From positions 3,108,300 through 3,172,299 of the forward strand of contig NZ_CP150634.1 in the NCBI RefSeq assembly GCF_038051925.1: a stretch of DNA of 64,000 bases, read 5' to 3'. Each line of letters opens with the position of its first letter. The first letter of the stretch is position 1. Below are positions 25,168 to 34,342 of the stretch, one piece after another. The stretch is from Methylotuvimicrobium sp. KM2 (GTDB lineage Bacteria; Pseudomonadota; Gammaproteobacteria; Methylococcales; Methylomonadaceae). Position numbers and translations under genes: made by a program. The notes beneath the pieces were generated by a model. The model made no database searches. It was not told where the DNA came from and saw nothing but the letters and a program-made list of their open reading frames with translations.

Positions 25168-26823
25168 ATGAAACAACCTTTACATAAATTTTTAATTGCA
25201 CTAACGATAATCGCTTTATTCTTGCCGAAAATATCGACTGCCGAGCATCTAAGCGTTGAAGAATCGATACGCGAACGAATTGAATCCGCGGCTGAGATTC
25301 TTGATCTTTCAATCGATAACCAACCTTTAAACTCGCAAAAGGGCCTTATTACCTTTTACTCGGACAGGCAATTTTCTAAAGCTTGGCTTGCCAACGGTCA
25401 ACCGACCCCGCAAGCTTATCAACTGATTCATATACTCAATAGCGCTGATCAGCATGGTCTCAATAAAAGCAATTACCATGTCACGGCAATTAATGAACGC
25501 CTGGAAAGATTAAAAGCACCGCTGGATGAATCCGAAGTCTTGATTCTCTCGGTCGATTTAGACTTATTATTAAGCGATGCCTTTCTAACTTACGGAACCC
25601 ATTTGATACAAGGACAAGTCAACCCGCAAAAGCTCCAATCGAAATGGGATACCGGTCGACGCGCAACCGATATGGTCAAAATTCTGACCGATGCGATCAA
25701 CACCAATTCGATTGAGCAAAGCCTCAATGAGTTAATGCCGAAACAACCGGGCTACCGCTCTTTGGTACGAGCATTGGCCGATCATCATGCGATCAAGGAT
25801 CGGGGCGGTTGGCCTTCGGTTACGAAAGGCCCCAGTCTTCGCCCTGATGAGAAAAATCCTCGCATCATCGAACTTAGAAAAAGGCTGGCCGCCTCGGGCG
25901 ATTTAGTTAACGATGTCGCTCTTGACAACCAAGAATTTGACCGGTCACTCCAGCAAGCAGTTAAATACTTTCAAAAACGGCACGGCTTGGAAACCGACAG
26001 CATTGTCGGAAAAGCCACGCTTGCGGCACTCAACGTCAGCGTGGATCAGCGCATCGCACAAATTCGCGCCAATCTCGAACGATGGCGCTGGCTTCCTGAC
26101 GATCTTGGCGCACGCCATATCATGGTCAATATTGCAGGATTCGAACTTGATTTTGTCGGTAACGGCGAAGTCTTGCTGCACATGCCGGTCATTGTCGGTA
26201 AAACATACAGAGAAACCCCGGTATTTACCGGTTCAATGACTTATTTGGTCATCAACCCTTCCTGGTATGTACCGAACAGTATCGCCGTCAAAGACAAATT
26301 ACCGATTCTGGTCAGGGACCCCTATTACATCGAACGAAATCACATGAAACTTTACCGTGGCTGGGGGGCCAATAGAACAGAAATAAACCCATTATCGGTT
26401 AATTGGCGGCAAGTAGACCCGAATAACTTTCCCTTTCGCTTGGTTCAAAAACCGGGACCCAAAAATGCCATGGGCAAAGTTAAATTTATGTTTCCCAATC
26501 CGCATAACGTCTATTTACACGATACGTCGGAACCAAGTTTATTTAATCGGGTCGATCGTACATTCAGTTCCGGCTGTATTCGTGTCGGCAAACCTTTCGC
26601 GCTGGCAAACTTAGTGCTTGAAAACAATTCCCGCATGACGCCGGACGCCATTCGAGAGGCTTTCGACCAAAGCGATCAAAAAACCGTCACGCTGCTTAAC
26701 CCGATTCCCGTGCATATCTTGTATTGGACTGCTTGGGTTGATTTGGAAGGTGTCGTTCAATTTCGCAGAGACATATACAACCGTGACGACGAACTCATCC
26801 AAAAATTACAAAAATCCTTTTAG
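25168..26823 (+). CDS. ldtD: L,D-transpeptidase, YcbB/LdtD type
   Basis: 551 residues with an N-terminal signal peptide. A peptidoglycan-binding domain sits near 225-300 (LQQAVKYFQKRHGLETDSIV). The YkuD catalytic domain at about 325-500 has H451 in YLHDTSE and nucleophile C470 in SSGCIRVG. The N-terminal region (YSDRQFSKAWLANGQPTPQA) matches the YcbB scaffold domain. It forms 3-3 cross-links in murein. The next gene is a MepK-like endopeptidase, the same pairing as ycbB-ycbK in E. coli. The symbol is by homology only. Confidence 0.92.
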   Translation: MKQPLHKFLIALTIIALFLPKISTAEHLSVEESIRERIESAAEILDLSIDNQPLNSQKGLITFYSDRQFSKAWLANGQPTPQAYQLIHILNSADQHGLNKSNYHVTAINERLERLKAPLDESEVLILSVDLDLLLSDAFLTYGTHLIQGQVNPQKLQSKWDTGRRATDMVKILTDAINTNSIEQSLNELMPKQPGYRSLVRALADHHAIKDRGGWPSVTKGPSLRPDEKNPRIIELRKRLAASGDLVNDVALDNQEFDRSLQQAVKYFQKRHGLETDSIVGKATLAALNVSVDQRIAQIRANLERWRWLPDDLGARHIMVNIAGFELDFVGNGEVLLHMPVIVGKTYRETPVFTGSMTYLVINPSWYVPNSIAVKDKLPILVRDPYYIERNHMKLYRGWGANRTEINPLSVNWRQVDPNNFPFRLVQKPGPKNAMGKVKFMFPNPHNVYLHDTSEPSLFNRVDRTFSSGCIRVGKPFALANLVLENNSRMTPDAIREAFDQSDQKTVTLLNPIPVHILYWTAWVDLEGVVQFRRDIYNRDDELIQKLQKSF

Positions 26824-26849
26824 CTCCCAACCACCTCCCAAAAGCATTG

Positions 26850-27824
26850 ATGAAATTAAGCGCATTATTGATAATCGTATTATTGACTTACTCCAACCTA
26901 TCACAGGCAGGACATCATCGCAGCGAACGAAACAGTTTTTCAGTCACGATTCATTCTTTTTCGAAACATAGCAATAAGGACGAAACCATTCCCTTTAATA
27001 CTCTTGGCATCTCTTTATTACCTAATGAGCGATTTATTCTTCAAGTCAAAACAAACAAACCCTCTGTCCCTGTAAAGTTTCAAGCCGAACAAGGCAAAAC
27101 ACGGCAACTTGCCCAGCAACAATGGCAATGGCAAGCACCCAATAAGCCTGGTTTGACCGTTTTACGTTTGATTCATCCCATTAGCAAGGAAACCACAGAG
27201 CTGAACGTTTTTGTCATGGTACCGGCTAGCAACGTGAAAAATGGCATGTTGAACGGGTATCAAATCGGAAGCTATCCCCGCCTACCGTTTAAAAACATGA
27301 CAACCTACGAAACGCCGAAAGGTTTTATCGAAGTCACCGAAGCCAATCAAGATACTAAGGTATCGCCGCATTTTACGATCGGCGAATTCCTTTCCCATCA
27401 AAAAGGCGGCTTTCCGAAATATCTGGTGCTGCGCGAACGATTGCTGCTCAAGCTCGAACACATTATTGAAACGCTGTACAGCAAGCATTTTCCGGTCGAT
27501 TCGCTGCATATCATGAGCGGTTATCGAACGCCCTGGTATAACAAATCGCTCGGACAAGGCCCCTATAGCCAACACATCTATGGCGGTGCCGCGGATATTT
27601 ACATCGACGTAAATCCCAAGGACGGCTATATGGACGACCTCAACAAAGACGGTAAACGCGATTACCAAGACGCCAAGGTTTTGATCGATATCATCGAGGA
27701 AATGGAAGGTCAATCTCTATACAACAAATTCGTCGGCGGCCTAGCGCGTTACCGAAAGACGCCACACCACGGCCCATTCGTGCATATCGACGAGCGCGGC
27801 TATAAAGCGCGTTGGAATGATTAA
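26850..27824 (+). CDS. mepK: MepK-like murein endopeptidase (peptidase M15/DUF882)
   Basis: 324 residues from ATG 26850, with a signal peptide ending near SQAGHH. The N-terminal ~130 residues are an extra beta-rich domain absent from short YcbK proteins. The C-terminal domain (about 165-325) has SGYRTPWYNKSLGQGPYSQH, the zinc histidine H242 and aspartate D249 in QHIYGGAAD, and HHGPFVHID near the end. MepK cleaves the 3-3 cross-links made by L,D-transpeptidases, fitting the upstream gene. The 26-base gap suggests one operon. A 14-copy heptamer array lies 52 bases after the stop. Confidence 0.88.
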   Translation: MKLSALLIIVLLTYSNLSQAGHHRSERNSFSVTIHSFSKHSNKDETIPFNTLGISLLPNERFILQVKTNKPSVPVKFQAEQGKTRQLAQQQWQWQAPNKPGLTVLRLIHPISKETTELNVFVMVPASNVKNGMLNGYQIGSYPRLPFKNMTTYETPKGFIEVTEANQDTKVSPHFTIGEFLSHQKGGFPKYLVLRERLLLKLEHIIETLYSKHFPVDSLHIMSGYRTPWYNKSLGQGPYSQHIYGGAADIYIDVNPKDGYMDDLNKDGKRDYQDAKVLIDIIEEMEGQSLYNKFVGGLARYRKTPHHGPFVHIDERGYKARWND

Positions 27825-27876
27825 ACCGATTTGCCGGAAAGTCTGGTCCACAAGGATTTTGTTAAAAATGTAGGAA

Positions 27877-27974
27877 GCGGTGAGCGGTGAGCGGTGAGCG
27901 GTGAGCGGTGAGCGGTGAGCGGTGAGCGGTGAGCGGTGAGCGGTGAGCGGTGAGCGGTGAGCGGTGAGCGGTGA
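27877..27974 (+). repeat. Heptanucleotide tandem array, GCGGTGA x14
   Basis: Exactly 14 perfect copies in 98 bases, with no interruptions, between the mepK-like gene and the marC-side array. The uniformity implies recent expansion by slippage. Confidence 0.97.
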
Positions 27975-28010
27975 AATGATGCGGAATTCAACCTATTTGT
28001 CAAGCGCTAA

Positions 28011-28312
28011 TTTCCTCTTTCCTCTTTCCTCTTTCCTCTTTCCTCTTTCCTCTTTCCTCTTTCCTCTTTCCTCTTTCCTCTTTCCTCTTTCCTCTTTCCT
28101 CTTTCCTCTTTCCTCTTTCCTCTTTCCTCTTTCCTCTTTCCTCTTTCCTCTTTCCTCTTTCCTCTTTCCTCTTTCCTCTTTCCTCTTTCCTCTTTCCTCT
28201 TTCCTCTTTCCTCTTTCCTCTTTCCTCTTTCCTCTTTCCTCTTTCCTCTTTCCTCTTTCCTCTTTCCTCTTTCCTCTTTCCTCTTTCCTCTTTCCTCTTT
28301 CCTCTTTCCTCT
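28011..28312 (+). repeat. Heptanucleotide tandem array, TTTCCTC x43
   Basis: About 43 uninterrupted copies across 302 bases. One strand is purely purine (GAGGAAA) and the other purely pyrimidine, so the tract could form triplex or slipped structures. It runs into the stop codon of the marC gene. Frames through it encode only artificial heptapeptide repeats. Confidence 0.97.
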
Positions 28313-28943
28313 ACCCCACCAAACCGCTCTGCTCGATACCGTCGAAAACAAACTGAACCGCCAATGCCGAGAGTAGAATCCCCGAAATGCGGGTAATGAC
28401 TTGGATGCCGGTAACACCCAAGAATCGATGAATTTGACTGGCCATTAACAAGATCGACAGCGTCAGCAACATGATAATGAACAATGACGACAAAACGACC
28501 AATTGACGGGAGAAATCGCCGGCAGAATCGGCCATTAGCAAAATAATCACACCCATAGCGCCGGGACCGGCAATCAAGGGAGTCGCCAAAGGAAAAATCG
28601 AAATATCATGCCTCAAACGGGCTTCATCGGTTTCCGCCGACGTTGTCGTAAGCGCTCCCGAAGAACGCGCGAAAACCATATCGAGAGCAATCAAAAATAA
28701 TAAAATGCCGCCCGAAGTTCTCAAGGCAGCCAAAGAAATGCCCAAACTATTCAATAAAAAGTCGCCGGCAAACGCAAAGACCAATAAGATCATGGTCGCG
28801 CTAATGACTCCGCGAACCGCATAAACCTGTCGCTCCTTAAGCGTCGCCGAAGCAGTCATCGCGGTAAAAACAGCGGCCACATCCAATGGTCCGACCGTCG
28901 TAAATAAAGCGGCTAAAGCAACCGTTGCGGTGTCGATCATCAT
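28311..28943 (-). CDS. MarC family integral membrane protein
   Basis: 210 residues with about six hydrophobic segments. The TTVGPLDVAAVFTAMTA opening and GPGAMGVIILLMADSAGDFS in mid-protein match the MarC/UPF0056 family. The family's function is unsettled despite its name (multiple antibiotic resistance). Length is normal. The stop codon abuts the 43-copy TTTCCTC array. It follows the 137-residue gene by 21 bases, so the two are probably one operon. Confidence 0.9.
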   Translation of the reverse strand: MMIDTATVALAALFTTVGPLDVAAVFTAMTASATLKERQVYAVRGVISATMILLVFAFAGDFLLNSLGISLAALRTSGGILLFLIALDMVFARSSGALTTTSAETDEARLRHDISIFPLATPLIAGPGAMGVIILLMADSAGDFSRQLVVLSSLFIIMLLTLSILLMASQIHRFLGVTGIQVITRISGILLSALAVQFVFDGIEQSGLVG

Positions 28944-28964
28944 ATTATCCGGGGAAAATTTAAT

Positions 28965-29378
28965 TTAGTCGGTATGACTGACTCTAACCCCGAAATAATC
29001 CAACTCGGCTATCAGGTTGAATTTCGGCGGCTTCTCAATATCAAGCAACTCGAAAATCTCTTTCAAGCGTCTTTGTCTTAGCTTTTCAAGATCGCCGTAT
29101 CGAATCGCAAACAACTTATCTTGCTTACCGGACGGATAGCGTTTTTTGATTTCGTCTATTCTGCGATTTACCGTCAGCACCGCATTTTTCAATAAAACCG
29201 AAACTTCCTGAGCCGATTCAATCGTTGCATTTTTATCGATTAAACCTCTCGATTTCTCGAAACAATCCGTTTTAAGGCCCTGCTTAGCCAATGACGCTAA
29301 GCGCTTACTCTTAACTTGCGGCACTAATAGATTTGCTTCGGTTAAAATAATCTTTGTAGAATTTTTAAGTATTGTCAT
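28965..29378 (-). CDS. Unknown protein, 137 residues
   Basis: Not recognised. Basic, helical-looking, no membrane segment or signal peptide. Segments such as LLVPQVKSKRLASLAKQGLK and GDLEKLRQRRLKEIFELLDI suggest amphipathic helices. It precedes marC in the same direction. The start is the ATG at 29378 with only a weak ribosome site. Its upstream region is a tandem repeat of palindromic units. Confidence 0.65.
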   Translation of the reverse strand: MTILKNSTKIILTEANLLVPQVKSKRLASLAKQGLKTDCFEKSRGLIDKNATIESAQEVSVLLKNAVLTVNRRIDEIKKRYPSGKQDKLFAIRYGDLEKLRQRRLKEIFELLDIEKPPKFNLIAELDYFGVRVSHTD

Positions 29379-29392
29379 CGGCTTACATTATG

Positions 29393-29727
29393 GGTTCCCA
29401 CGGTCCTCCGTGGGAACCAGAAAAACTAAAACTATGTCCCTTTTCCTCGTTCCCATCGCTCTAGCGTGGGAATGCATACCGACCTTGCCTCGGGCAGCCC
29501 AAGTATGGATTCCCACGGAGGACCGTGGGAACCAGAAAAACATTTCCTCGCTCCCATCGCTCTAGCGTGGGAATGCATACCAATCTTGCCTCGGGGTAGC
29601 CCAAGTATGGATTCCCACGGAGGACCGTGGGAACCAGAAAACTAAAACTATGTCCCTTTTCCTCGTTCCCATCGCTCTAGCGTGGGAATGCATACCGATT
29701 TTGCCTCGCGCAGCCCAAGTATGGATT
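29393..29727. repeat. Three tandem ~100-117 bp units of paired palindromes
   Basis: Each unit contains TTCCCACGGTCCTCCGTGGG (or its inverse), CCAGAAAAACTAAAACTATG (shortened in unit 2), TTCCCATCGCTCTAGCGTGG, and ATGCATACCGACCTTGCCTC. Units start near 29393, 29511 and 29612. A single related copy is at 5350-5430 and a degenerate one at 17371. Confidence 0.88.
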
Positions 29728-29757
29728 ACCCGCCTCTTCCGGAACGACGAGGGGCTA

Positions 29758-30072
29758 TTAATATAAAAATGGAGGTATTATTCGAGCATTATGAATTTTC
29801 GATTCGGCATTTCTTATGCCCTCTACAAATTCCTGTAAGGATTTTTTTGCATTTTGCAAATAATACTCATCTAATTTCGGATCATTCTCTATCAATTTAG
29901 TCAAATACTGTTTGGTATTGTGCCGCTTAATTTCCAGGCTCGGCGCGCATTGCTCATAAGCCATTTTTGTACTGAGATTGCCCTGTATCGATTGATGACG
30001 TAATTGATCGCAGCGCTTACAAACCTCGTCGAATTCTTTTTGAATGCATTCTATTTCGATCCGACTATTCAT
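29758..30072 (-). CDS. Unknown small protein downstream of trkH
   Basis: 104 residues, soluble and highly charged, probably helical (CIQKEFDEVCKRCDQLRHQS, QNAAKS-like KKSLQEFVEGIRNAES). No family recognised. It begins 24 bases after the TrkH stop, so it may be the last gene of the trk transcript. Cysteines in EVCKRC form a CxxC but no further metal ligands are clear. Confidence 0.6.
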   Translation of the reverse strand: MNSRIEIECIQKEFDEVCKRCDQLRHQSIQGNLSTKMAYEQCAPSLEIKRHNTKQYLTKLIENDPKLDEYYLQNAKKSLQEFVEGIRNAESKIHNARIIPPFLY

Positions 30073-30096
30073 AAAATTTACCCATCATTGCCATAA

Positions 30097-31551
30097 TCAG
30101 TAACGCCAATATTTCGGTGAAAGCAATACCAAAATCGTAAATATTTCCAAGCGCCCCAAAAGCATGGCAAAACAAGCCAACCATTTGACCGGGTCGCTTA
30201 CCGTTCTAAAACTTGTCGCAACATCGCCTAGGCCCGGGCCGACGTTATTGATACAGGCCGCGACCGCGGAAAAAGCCGTCACTTGATCGAGCCCCCCGGC
30301 CATCATCAATAACATGATAATTCCGAAGGATACGACATATAAACCGAAAAAGCCCCAAACCGCCTCGATAATGCGTTCTTGCTGCACTTCCTTGCCTACT
30401 TTAACAGGAATACAGGCATTCGGATGAATCAAGCGTTGGATTTCTCGGTCACCTTGTTTATAAAGCAACATAACGCGTATGACTTTCAAGCCTCCAGCCG
30501 TCGAACCCGCACAGCCGCCGACAAAGCCGATAAACACCAGCATCACCGGCACCGGCCCTGACCAGTTATAAAAATCGGTCGTTGAGAATCCGGATGTGGT
30601 CATAAACGAGACGATTTGAAACATGCCGTGCCGCATCGCATCGAACAACGAAAAATCAGAGATGCCTTTATAATTCAATACACCTCCGACCACTAACCCC
30701 GATAAAATCATCAGCAACAAATAGGTACGCGCCTCGCTATCCAATAGATAAACTTTCAATGAAGCACTTTGCAATGCTGCAAAATGTAAAGCGAAATTCA
30801 TACCGGATACGGCCATAAAAAAAATCGCTACGATTTCTATCGCCGGATTTTTGAAAAAGCCGATGCTGTCGTCATGCGTCGAATAACCGCCGTTGGCCGC
30901 TGTCGAAAATGAATGCCCGATCGCATCGAACCAATCCATTCCGGCAATGCGATAAGCGATCGCACAGACTATCGTGATCCCTAAATAGATCACCCAAAGC
31001 GCTTTGGCTGTCTCGGCGATACGTGGCGTCAACTTACTATCTTTAACCGGCCCCGGCACTTCGGCCCGAAACAACTGCATGCCGCCGATACCCAACACCG
31101 GCAAAACCGCCAATGCCAGCACGATAACCCCCATGCCGCCGAACCATTGCAACAATTGCCGATAAAACAAAATCGACTTCGGCATATCGTCCAAATCTTC
31201 GAGAATGGTCGCGCCGGTCGTCGTGAAACCCGAAACCGATTCGAACACGGCATCGGTAATCGACAAACTAGGCGTATCGCCTAAAATAAACGGCACGGCG
31301 CCCATCGTTCCCAAAATCATCCAAAACAACGCGACGATCAAAAAACCGTCACGATGATAGAGCTGACGCTTTTCATTACGGAACGGAAACCAAAGCACGG
31401 CACCCGCACTAAGCAAAATCAAGAAACTTTGCCAAAACAATGATTCGGTTTGATCTTGGTAAATATAAGAAACCAACAACGGTAAGAACAGTGTGGTGCT
31501 GAACATCATCAACATCAATCCGATGCTTCTTAAAACGACTTTAGCTTGCAT
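30097..31551 (-). CDS. trkH: Trk potassium uptake membrane subunit
   Basis: 484 residues with repeated membrane-pore-membrane units. Pore-loop signatures such as SVSGFTTTGATIL, STAANGGYSTHDD and TTSGFSTTDF are visible. It forms the K+ channel of the Trk system and works with the NAD(H)-binding TrkA ring. The trkA gene lies 11 bases upstream, so the two form an operon. Length is that of TrkH/TrkG. Confidence 0.95.
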   Translation of the reverse strand: MQAKVVLRSIGLMLMMFSTTLFLPLLVSYIYQDQTESLFWQSFLILLSAGAVLWFPFRNEKRQLYHRDGFLIVALFWMILGTMGAVPFILGDTPSLSITDAVFESVSGFTTTGATILEDLDDMPKSILFYRQLLQWFGGMGVIVLALAVLPVLGIGGMQLFRAEVPGPVKDSKLTPRIAETAKALWVIYLGITIVCAIAYRIAGMDWFDAIGHSFSTAANGGYSTHDDSIGFFKNPAIEIVAIFFMAVSGMNFALHFAALQSASLKVYLLDSEARTYLLLMILSGLVVGGVLNYKGISDFSLFDAMRHGMFQIVSFMTTSGFSTTDFYNWSGPVPVMLVFIGFVGGCAGSTAGGLKVIRVMLLYKQGDREIQRLIHPNACIPVKVGKEVQQERIIEAVWGFFGLYVVSFGIIMLLMMAGGLDQVTAFSAVAACINNVGPGLGDVATSFRTVSDPVKWLACFAMLLGRLEIFTILVLLSPKYWRY

Positions 31552-31562
31552 ATGACAGTCCG

Positions 31563-32930
31563 TTAAATGCGCTGAAAATAACTTTCAATGTTTTTAACGA
31601 GTTTCTTATCCAGCGCAAACATCACGATATGATCGTTTTCCTCGAAAATCGTATCGTGATGAATGGGAATGACTTCTTTATTTCGAATCAATGCGCCCAG
31701 CACGACACCTTCGGGAAGCTTCACTTCATCGACTCTAAGCCCCACGACCGATAATAAGCGACCGTCCTCGTTCTTATGCGCGATTGCTTCTATAGCCTCG
31801 GCGCTCCCGCCGCACAGAGAGCTGACTCTCGCGACATCGCCTTTGCGGACATGCTTGAGAATATGACCCAAAGTTTCCTGATTGGGCTGAACCACGACAT
31901 CGATTTCGCTACCCGTCAACAGTTTGATATACGAACCATGATTGAGCAAACAAATCGTTTTCTTGACTCCCAACTTTTTCGCCAAGGCGGCGGCAATAAT
32001 ATTGACGCCGTCGTTATTAGTGACTGCGCAAAACAAATCGGTCTTGGCAACGAGTTCATCGACAAGTAACGTTTCCTCGGTACAGTCGCCCTGTAATACA
32101 ACAGTATTTTCGAGTTCGTTGGCAATTTTTTTAACCCGTACCGGGTCATGCTCAATGACCTTGACTTGATGATTATGCTCGAGCGCCATCGCCAAGCGCT
32201 TGCCGATATGGCCGCCTCCGGCGATCATGATCGTTTTGACCGGCTCTTCCAAAGTATGAAGTTCGGTCAATACTTTGCGGATTTTATGCCTCGGCGATAC
32301 GAAAAAAACTTCGTCCCCTTCGAGTATATCGGCCTCGCCATTGACATCCAACGATTCGCCCTGTCTGAATATCGCCACGACGCGGATTTTTCCGTTGGCA
32401 AGCTTTTGTTTGAGCGCTTTTATTTTTTTGCCGGTTAAAAAGCCCTCGGGAACGGCCTTGATCGAAAACAGCCTTACCAGTCCGTCCGCAAACGAAGAAA
32501 TATGTAAAACGCCCGGAAACTTGATTAAATTATGAATCGCTTCCATGACAATTTGCTCGGGACTGATCACGATATCGATCGCGATTCCATAAGGATTGAA
32601 TAATTCGGGATGCTTAAGAAAATCGATTGCCCTTACCCGAGCGATCGTTTTAGGCTTACTGTATAGGGTATTGATGATCTGGCAAGCCAGCATATTGGTT
32701 TCGTCACGGTCGGTCACCGCGATGACGATATCGGTATCGCGAACGCCGGCCATCTCTAATATACTGGGATGAGCCGCATTACCGGCTACCGTGGCAATAT
32801 CGTAGCGTTCCTTCAACGCCGCTAATAATTCGGGTTTTCTATCGATTACAACAATATCGTTTTCTTCGCTTGCCAAAGCACTGGCAACGGACGAGCCGGT
32901 CATGCCGGCTCCTAAAATGAGTATTTTCAT
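31563..32930 (-). CDS. trkA: Trk potassium uptake regulatory subunit
   Basis: 455 residues with two RCK (TrkA-N plus TrkA-C) halves. The first NAD-binding motif is GAGMTGSSVASAL at 7-19 and the second GGGHIGKRLAMAL near 238. It is a peripheral cytoplasmic protein that gates TrkH. It is the first gene of the trkA-trkH transcript; the start at 32930 directly precedes MKILILGAG, as usual for TrkA. The divergent gene begins 200 bases away. Confidence 0.96.
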   Translation of the reverse strand: MKILILGAGMTGSSVASALASEENDIVVIDRKPELLAALKERYDIATVAGNAAHPSILEMAGVRDTDIVIAVTDRDETNMLACQIINTLYSKPKTIARVRAIDFLKHPELFNPYGIAIDIVISPEQIVMEAIHNLIKFPGVLHISSFADGLVRLFSIKAVPEGFLTGKKIKALKQKLANGKIRVVAIFRQGESLDVNGEADILEGDEVFFVSPRHKIRKVLTELHTLEEPVKTIMIAGGGHIGKRLAMALEHNHQVKVIEHDPVRVKKIANELENTVVLQGDCTEETLLVDELVAKTDLFCAVTNNDGVNIIAAALAKKLGVKKTICLLNHGSYIKLLTGSEIDVVVQPNQETLGHILKHVRKGDVARVSSLCGGSAEAIEAIAHKNEDGRLLSVVGLRVDEVKLPEGVVLGALIRNKEVIPIHHDTIFEENDHIVMFALDKKLVKNIESYFQRI

Positions 32931-33132
32931 TAAATCATAAAGTCGTCATAGTTGAGCTAGTTCATGCCAAGCTCGAATTAAACCGCAACATCAAGGTAAA
33001 CTTGCTCATTTTATAGCAATTACCGACCTGCTTCGAGCCTTAGATTCCTCATTTTCTTGCTGGTTTTACAAGGCGCAACTATTATTGGGGATTGCGTCAC
33101 AATAGTTCAACTTACACGAATCACATCAAGCC

Positions 33133-34269
33133 ATGAAAATATTGGTCGTAGACGACATAGAGCAAAATAGACTGATGCTGTTTAAGCTATTATCGAGAAA
33201 AGCGCATCAAATCCTATTTGCCGAAAACGGACTCGAAGCCATCGAACAATTCAATCACGAACATCCGGACTTGGTATTGATGGATATCATGATGCCGGTC
33301 ATGGATGGTTTTGAAGCGACCGCCAAAATCAGAGCCTTGAATATCGAAAAATGGGTTCCGATTCTTATTTTGAGCGCTGTCGACGGCGAGGAAAATATCG
33401 TCAAAGGCCTTGAGGCCGGCGCCGACGATTATTTGCCCAAACCCATCAATCCATCGATTCTTTATGCGAAGCTAACAAGTATCGAACGATCGATCGAGAT
33501 GCAAAAAAGCATCATTGAGGGAAATCGCCAACTCCAAGCTTACCAAGACCAAAATGAAGTCGAACAACATTTCGCGCAGACGATTTTCGATCGTTTGATT
33601 CATCAAAACGACTTAAAAGACCCTCAGTTGAATTATTGGCTGCTGCCGGCCAGACGTTTTAGCGGCGATTTAGTTTGCGTTAAACGTATCAGCCCCGACC
33701 GGCTTTATTTTATGTTGGCCGACTCGACCGGACACGGCCTTGCGGCCGCGCTGCCGACCATCATCGTCAATCAAGTTTTTCAAGGAATGACCCAAAAAAG
33801 ATTATTGGTTTCTTGCATTGCTAGAGAAATCAACAACCGCTTAAAAAAAGAATTACCAGCGGGTCACTTCGTAGCGTTAGCCCTAGGCATGGTCGATAAC
33901 CGTAACCAATGGATTGAAATATGGAACGGCGGTTTACCGGACCAGTGGGCTCTGGATCTTCAAGGCATTCCGATCCGTGCTTTCAAATCGCAACATACAT
34001 TCGCCGGCGTCCTGGACAATGACGAATTTGACGATGGCACCGAAATCTGGCAATGGCGGCAAGCATGCGAATTATTTTTCTATTCCGACGGACTCGTCGA
34101 CATTGAAGACCCTCTCTCCGAATGTTCCGGCCATGATTGGTTGTTGAAAACCTTAAAACAATCCACATCGGGACAACGAATACAAGCCATTCAAGCCGAA
34201 TTATCCAACTACATGCAAAAAAATGAAATTCACGATGATATTTCTTGTCTATCCATTCAATGCCGTTAA
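33133..34269 (+). CDS. Response regulator with SpoIIE/RsbU PP2C phosphatase domain
   Basis: 378 residues. Receiver at about 1-120 with D7-D8, phosphoacceptor D51 in LLVLMDIMMP-like LVLMDIMMPVMDG, and the closing K near PKPINP. A linker helix follows, then a PP2C-type serine phosphatase at about 175-375 with RRFSGDLVC, ADSTGHGLAAAL, FFYSDGLVD and EIHDDISCLSI supplying the metal-binding aspartates. Such proteins dephosphorylate anti-sigma-factor antagonists in partner-switching pathways. No STAS or anti-sigma gene is adjacent. The downstream neighbour is a HEQAH metal-site protein. Confidence 0.92.
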   Translation: MKILVVDDIEQNRLMLFKLLSRKAHQILFAENGLEAIEQFNHEHPDLVLMDIMMPVMDGFEATAKIRALNIEKWVPILILSAVDGEENIVKGLEAGADDYLPKPINPSILYAKLTSIERSIEMQKSIIEGNRQLQAYQDQNEVEQHFAQTIFDRLIHQNDLKDPQLNYWLLPARRFSGDLVCVKRISPDRLYFMLADSTGHGLAAALPTIIVNQVFQGMTQKRLLVSCIAREINNRLKKELPAGHFVALALGMVDNRNQWIEIWNGGLPDQWALDLQGIPIRAFKSQHTFAGVLDNDEFDDGTEIWQWRQACELFFYSDGLVDIEDPLSECSGHDWLLKTLKQSTSGQRIQAIQAELSNYMQKNEIHDDISCLSIQCR

Positions 34270-34342
34270 CCGATAAGCGGAATTTTCAACCCCTATCGAA
34301 CCGTGCAGGCAAACGAATGAAACATTGGCAAAAGGTGAGCTT

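Noticed and set aside
27964..28417. Long frames of 130-136 codons on both strands across the TTTCCTC array
   Set aside because: They exist only because 21 bases (three heptamers) make seven stop-free codons; the products are artificial repeats with no start signal.
29393..29727. CRISPR array
   Set aside because: Units are 100-117 bp with almost no unique spacers, each unit is made of palindromes, and no cas genes are present.
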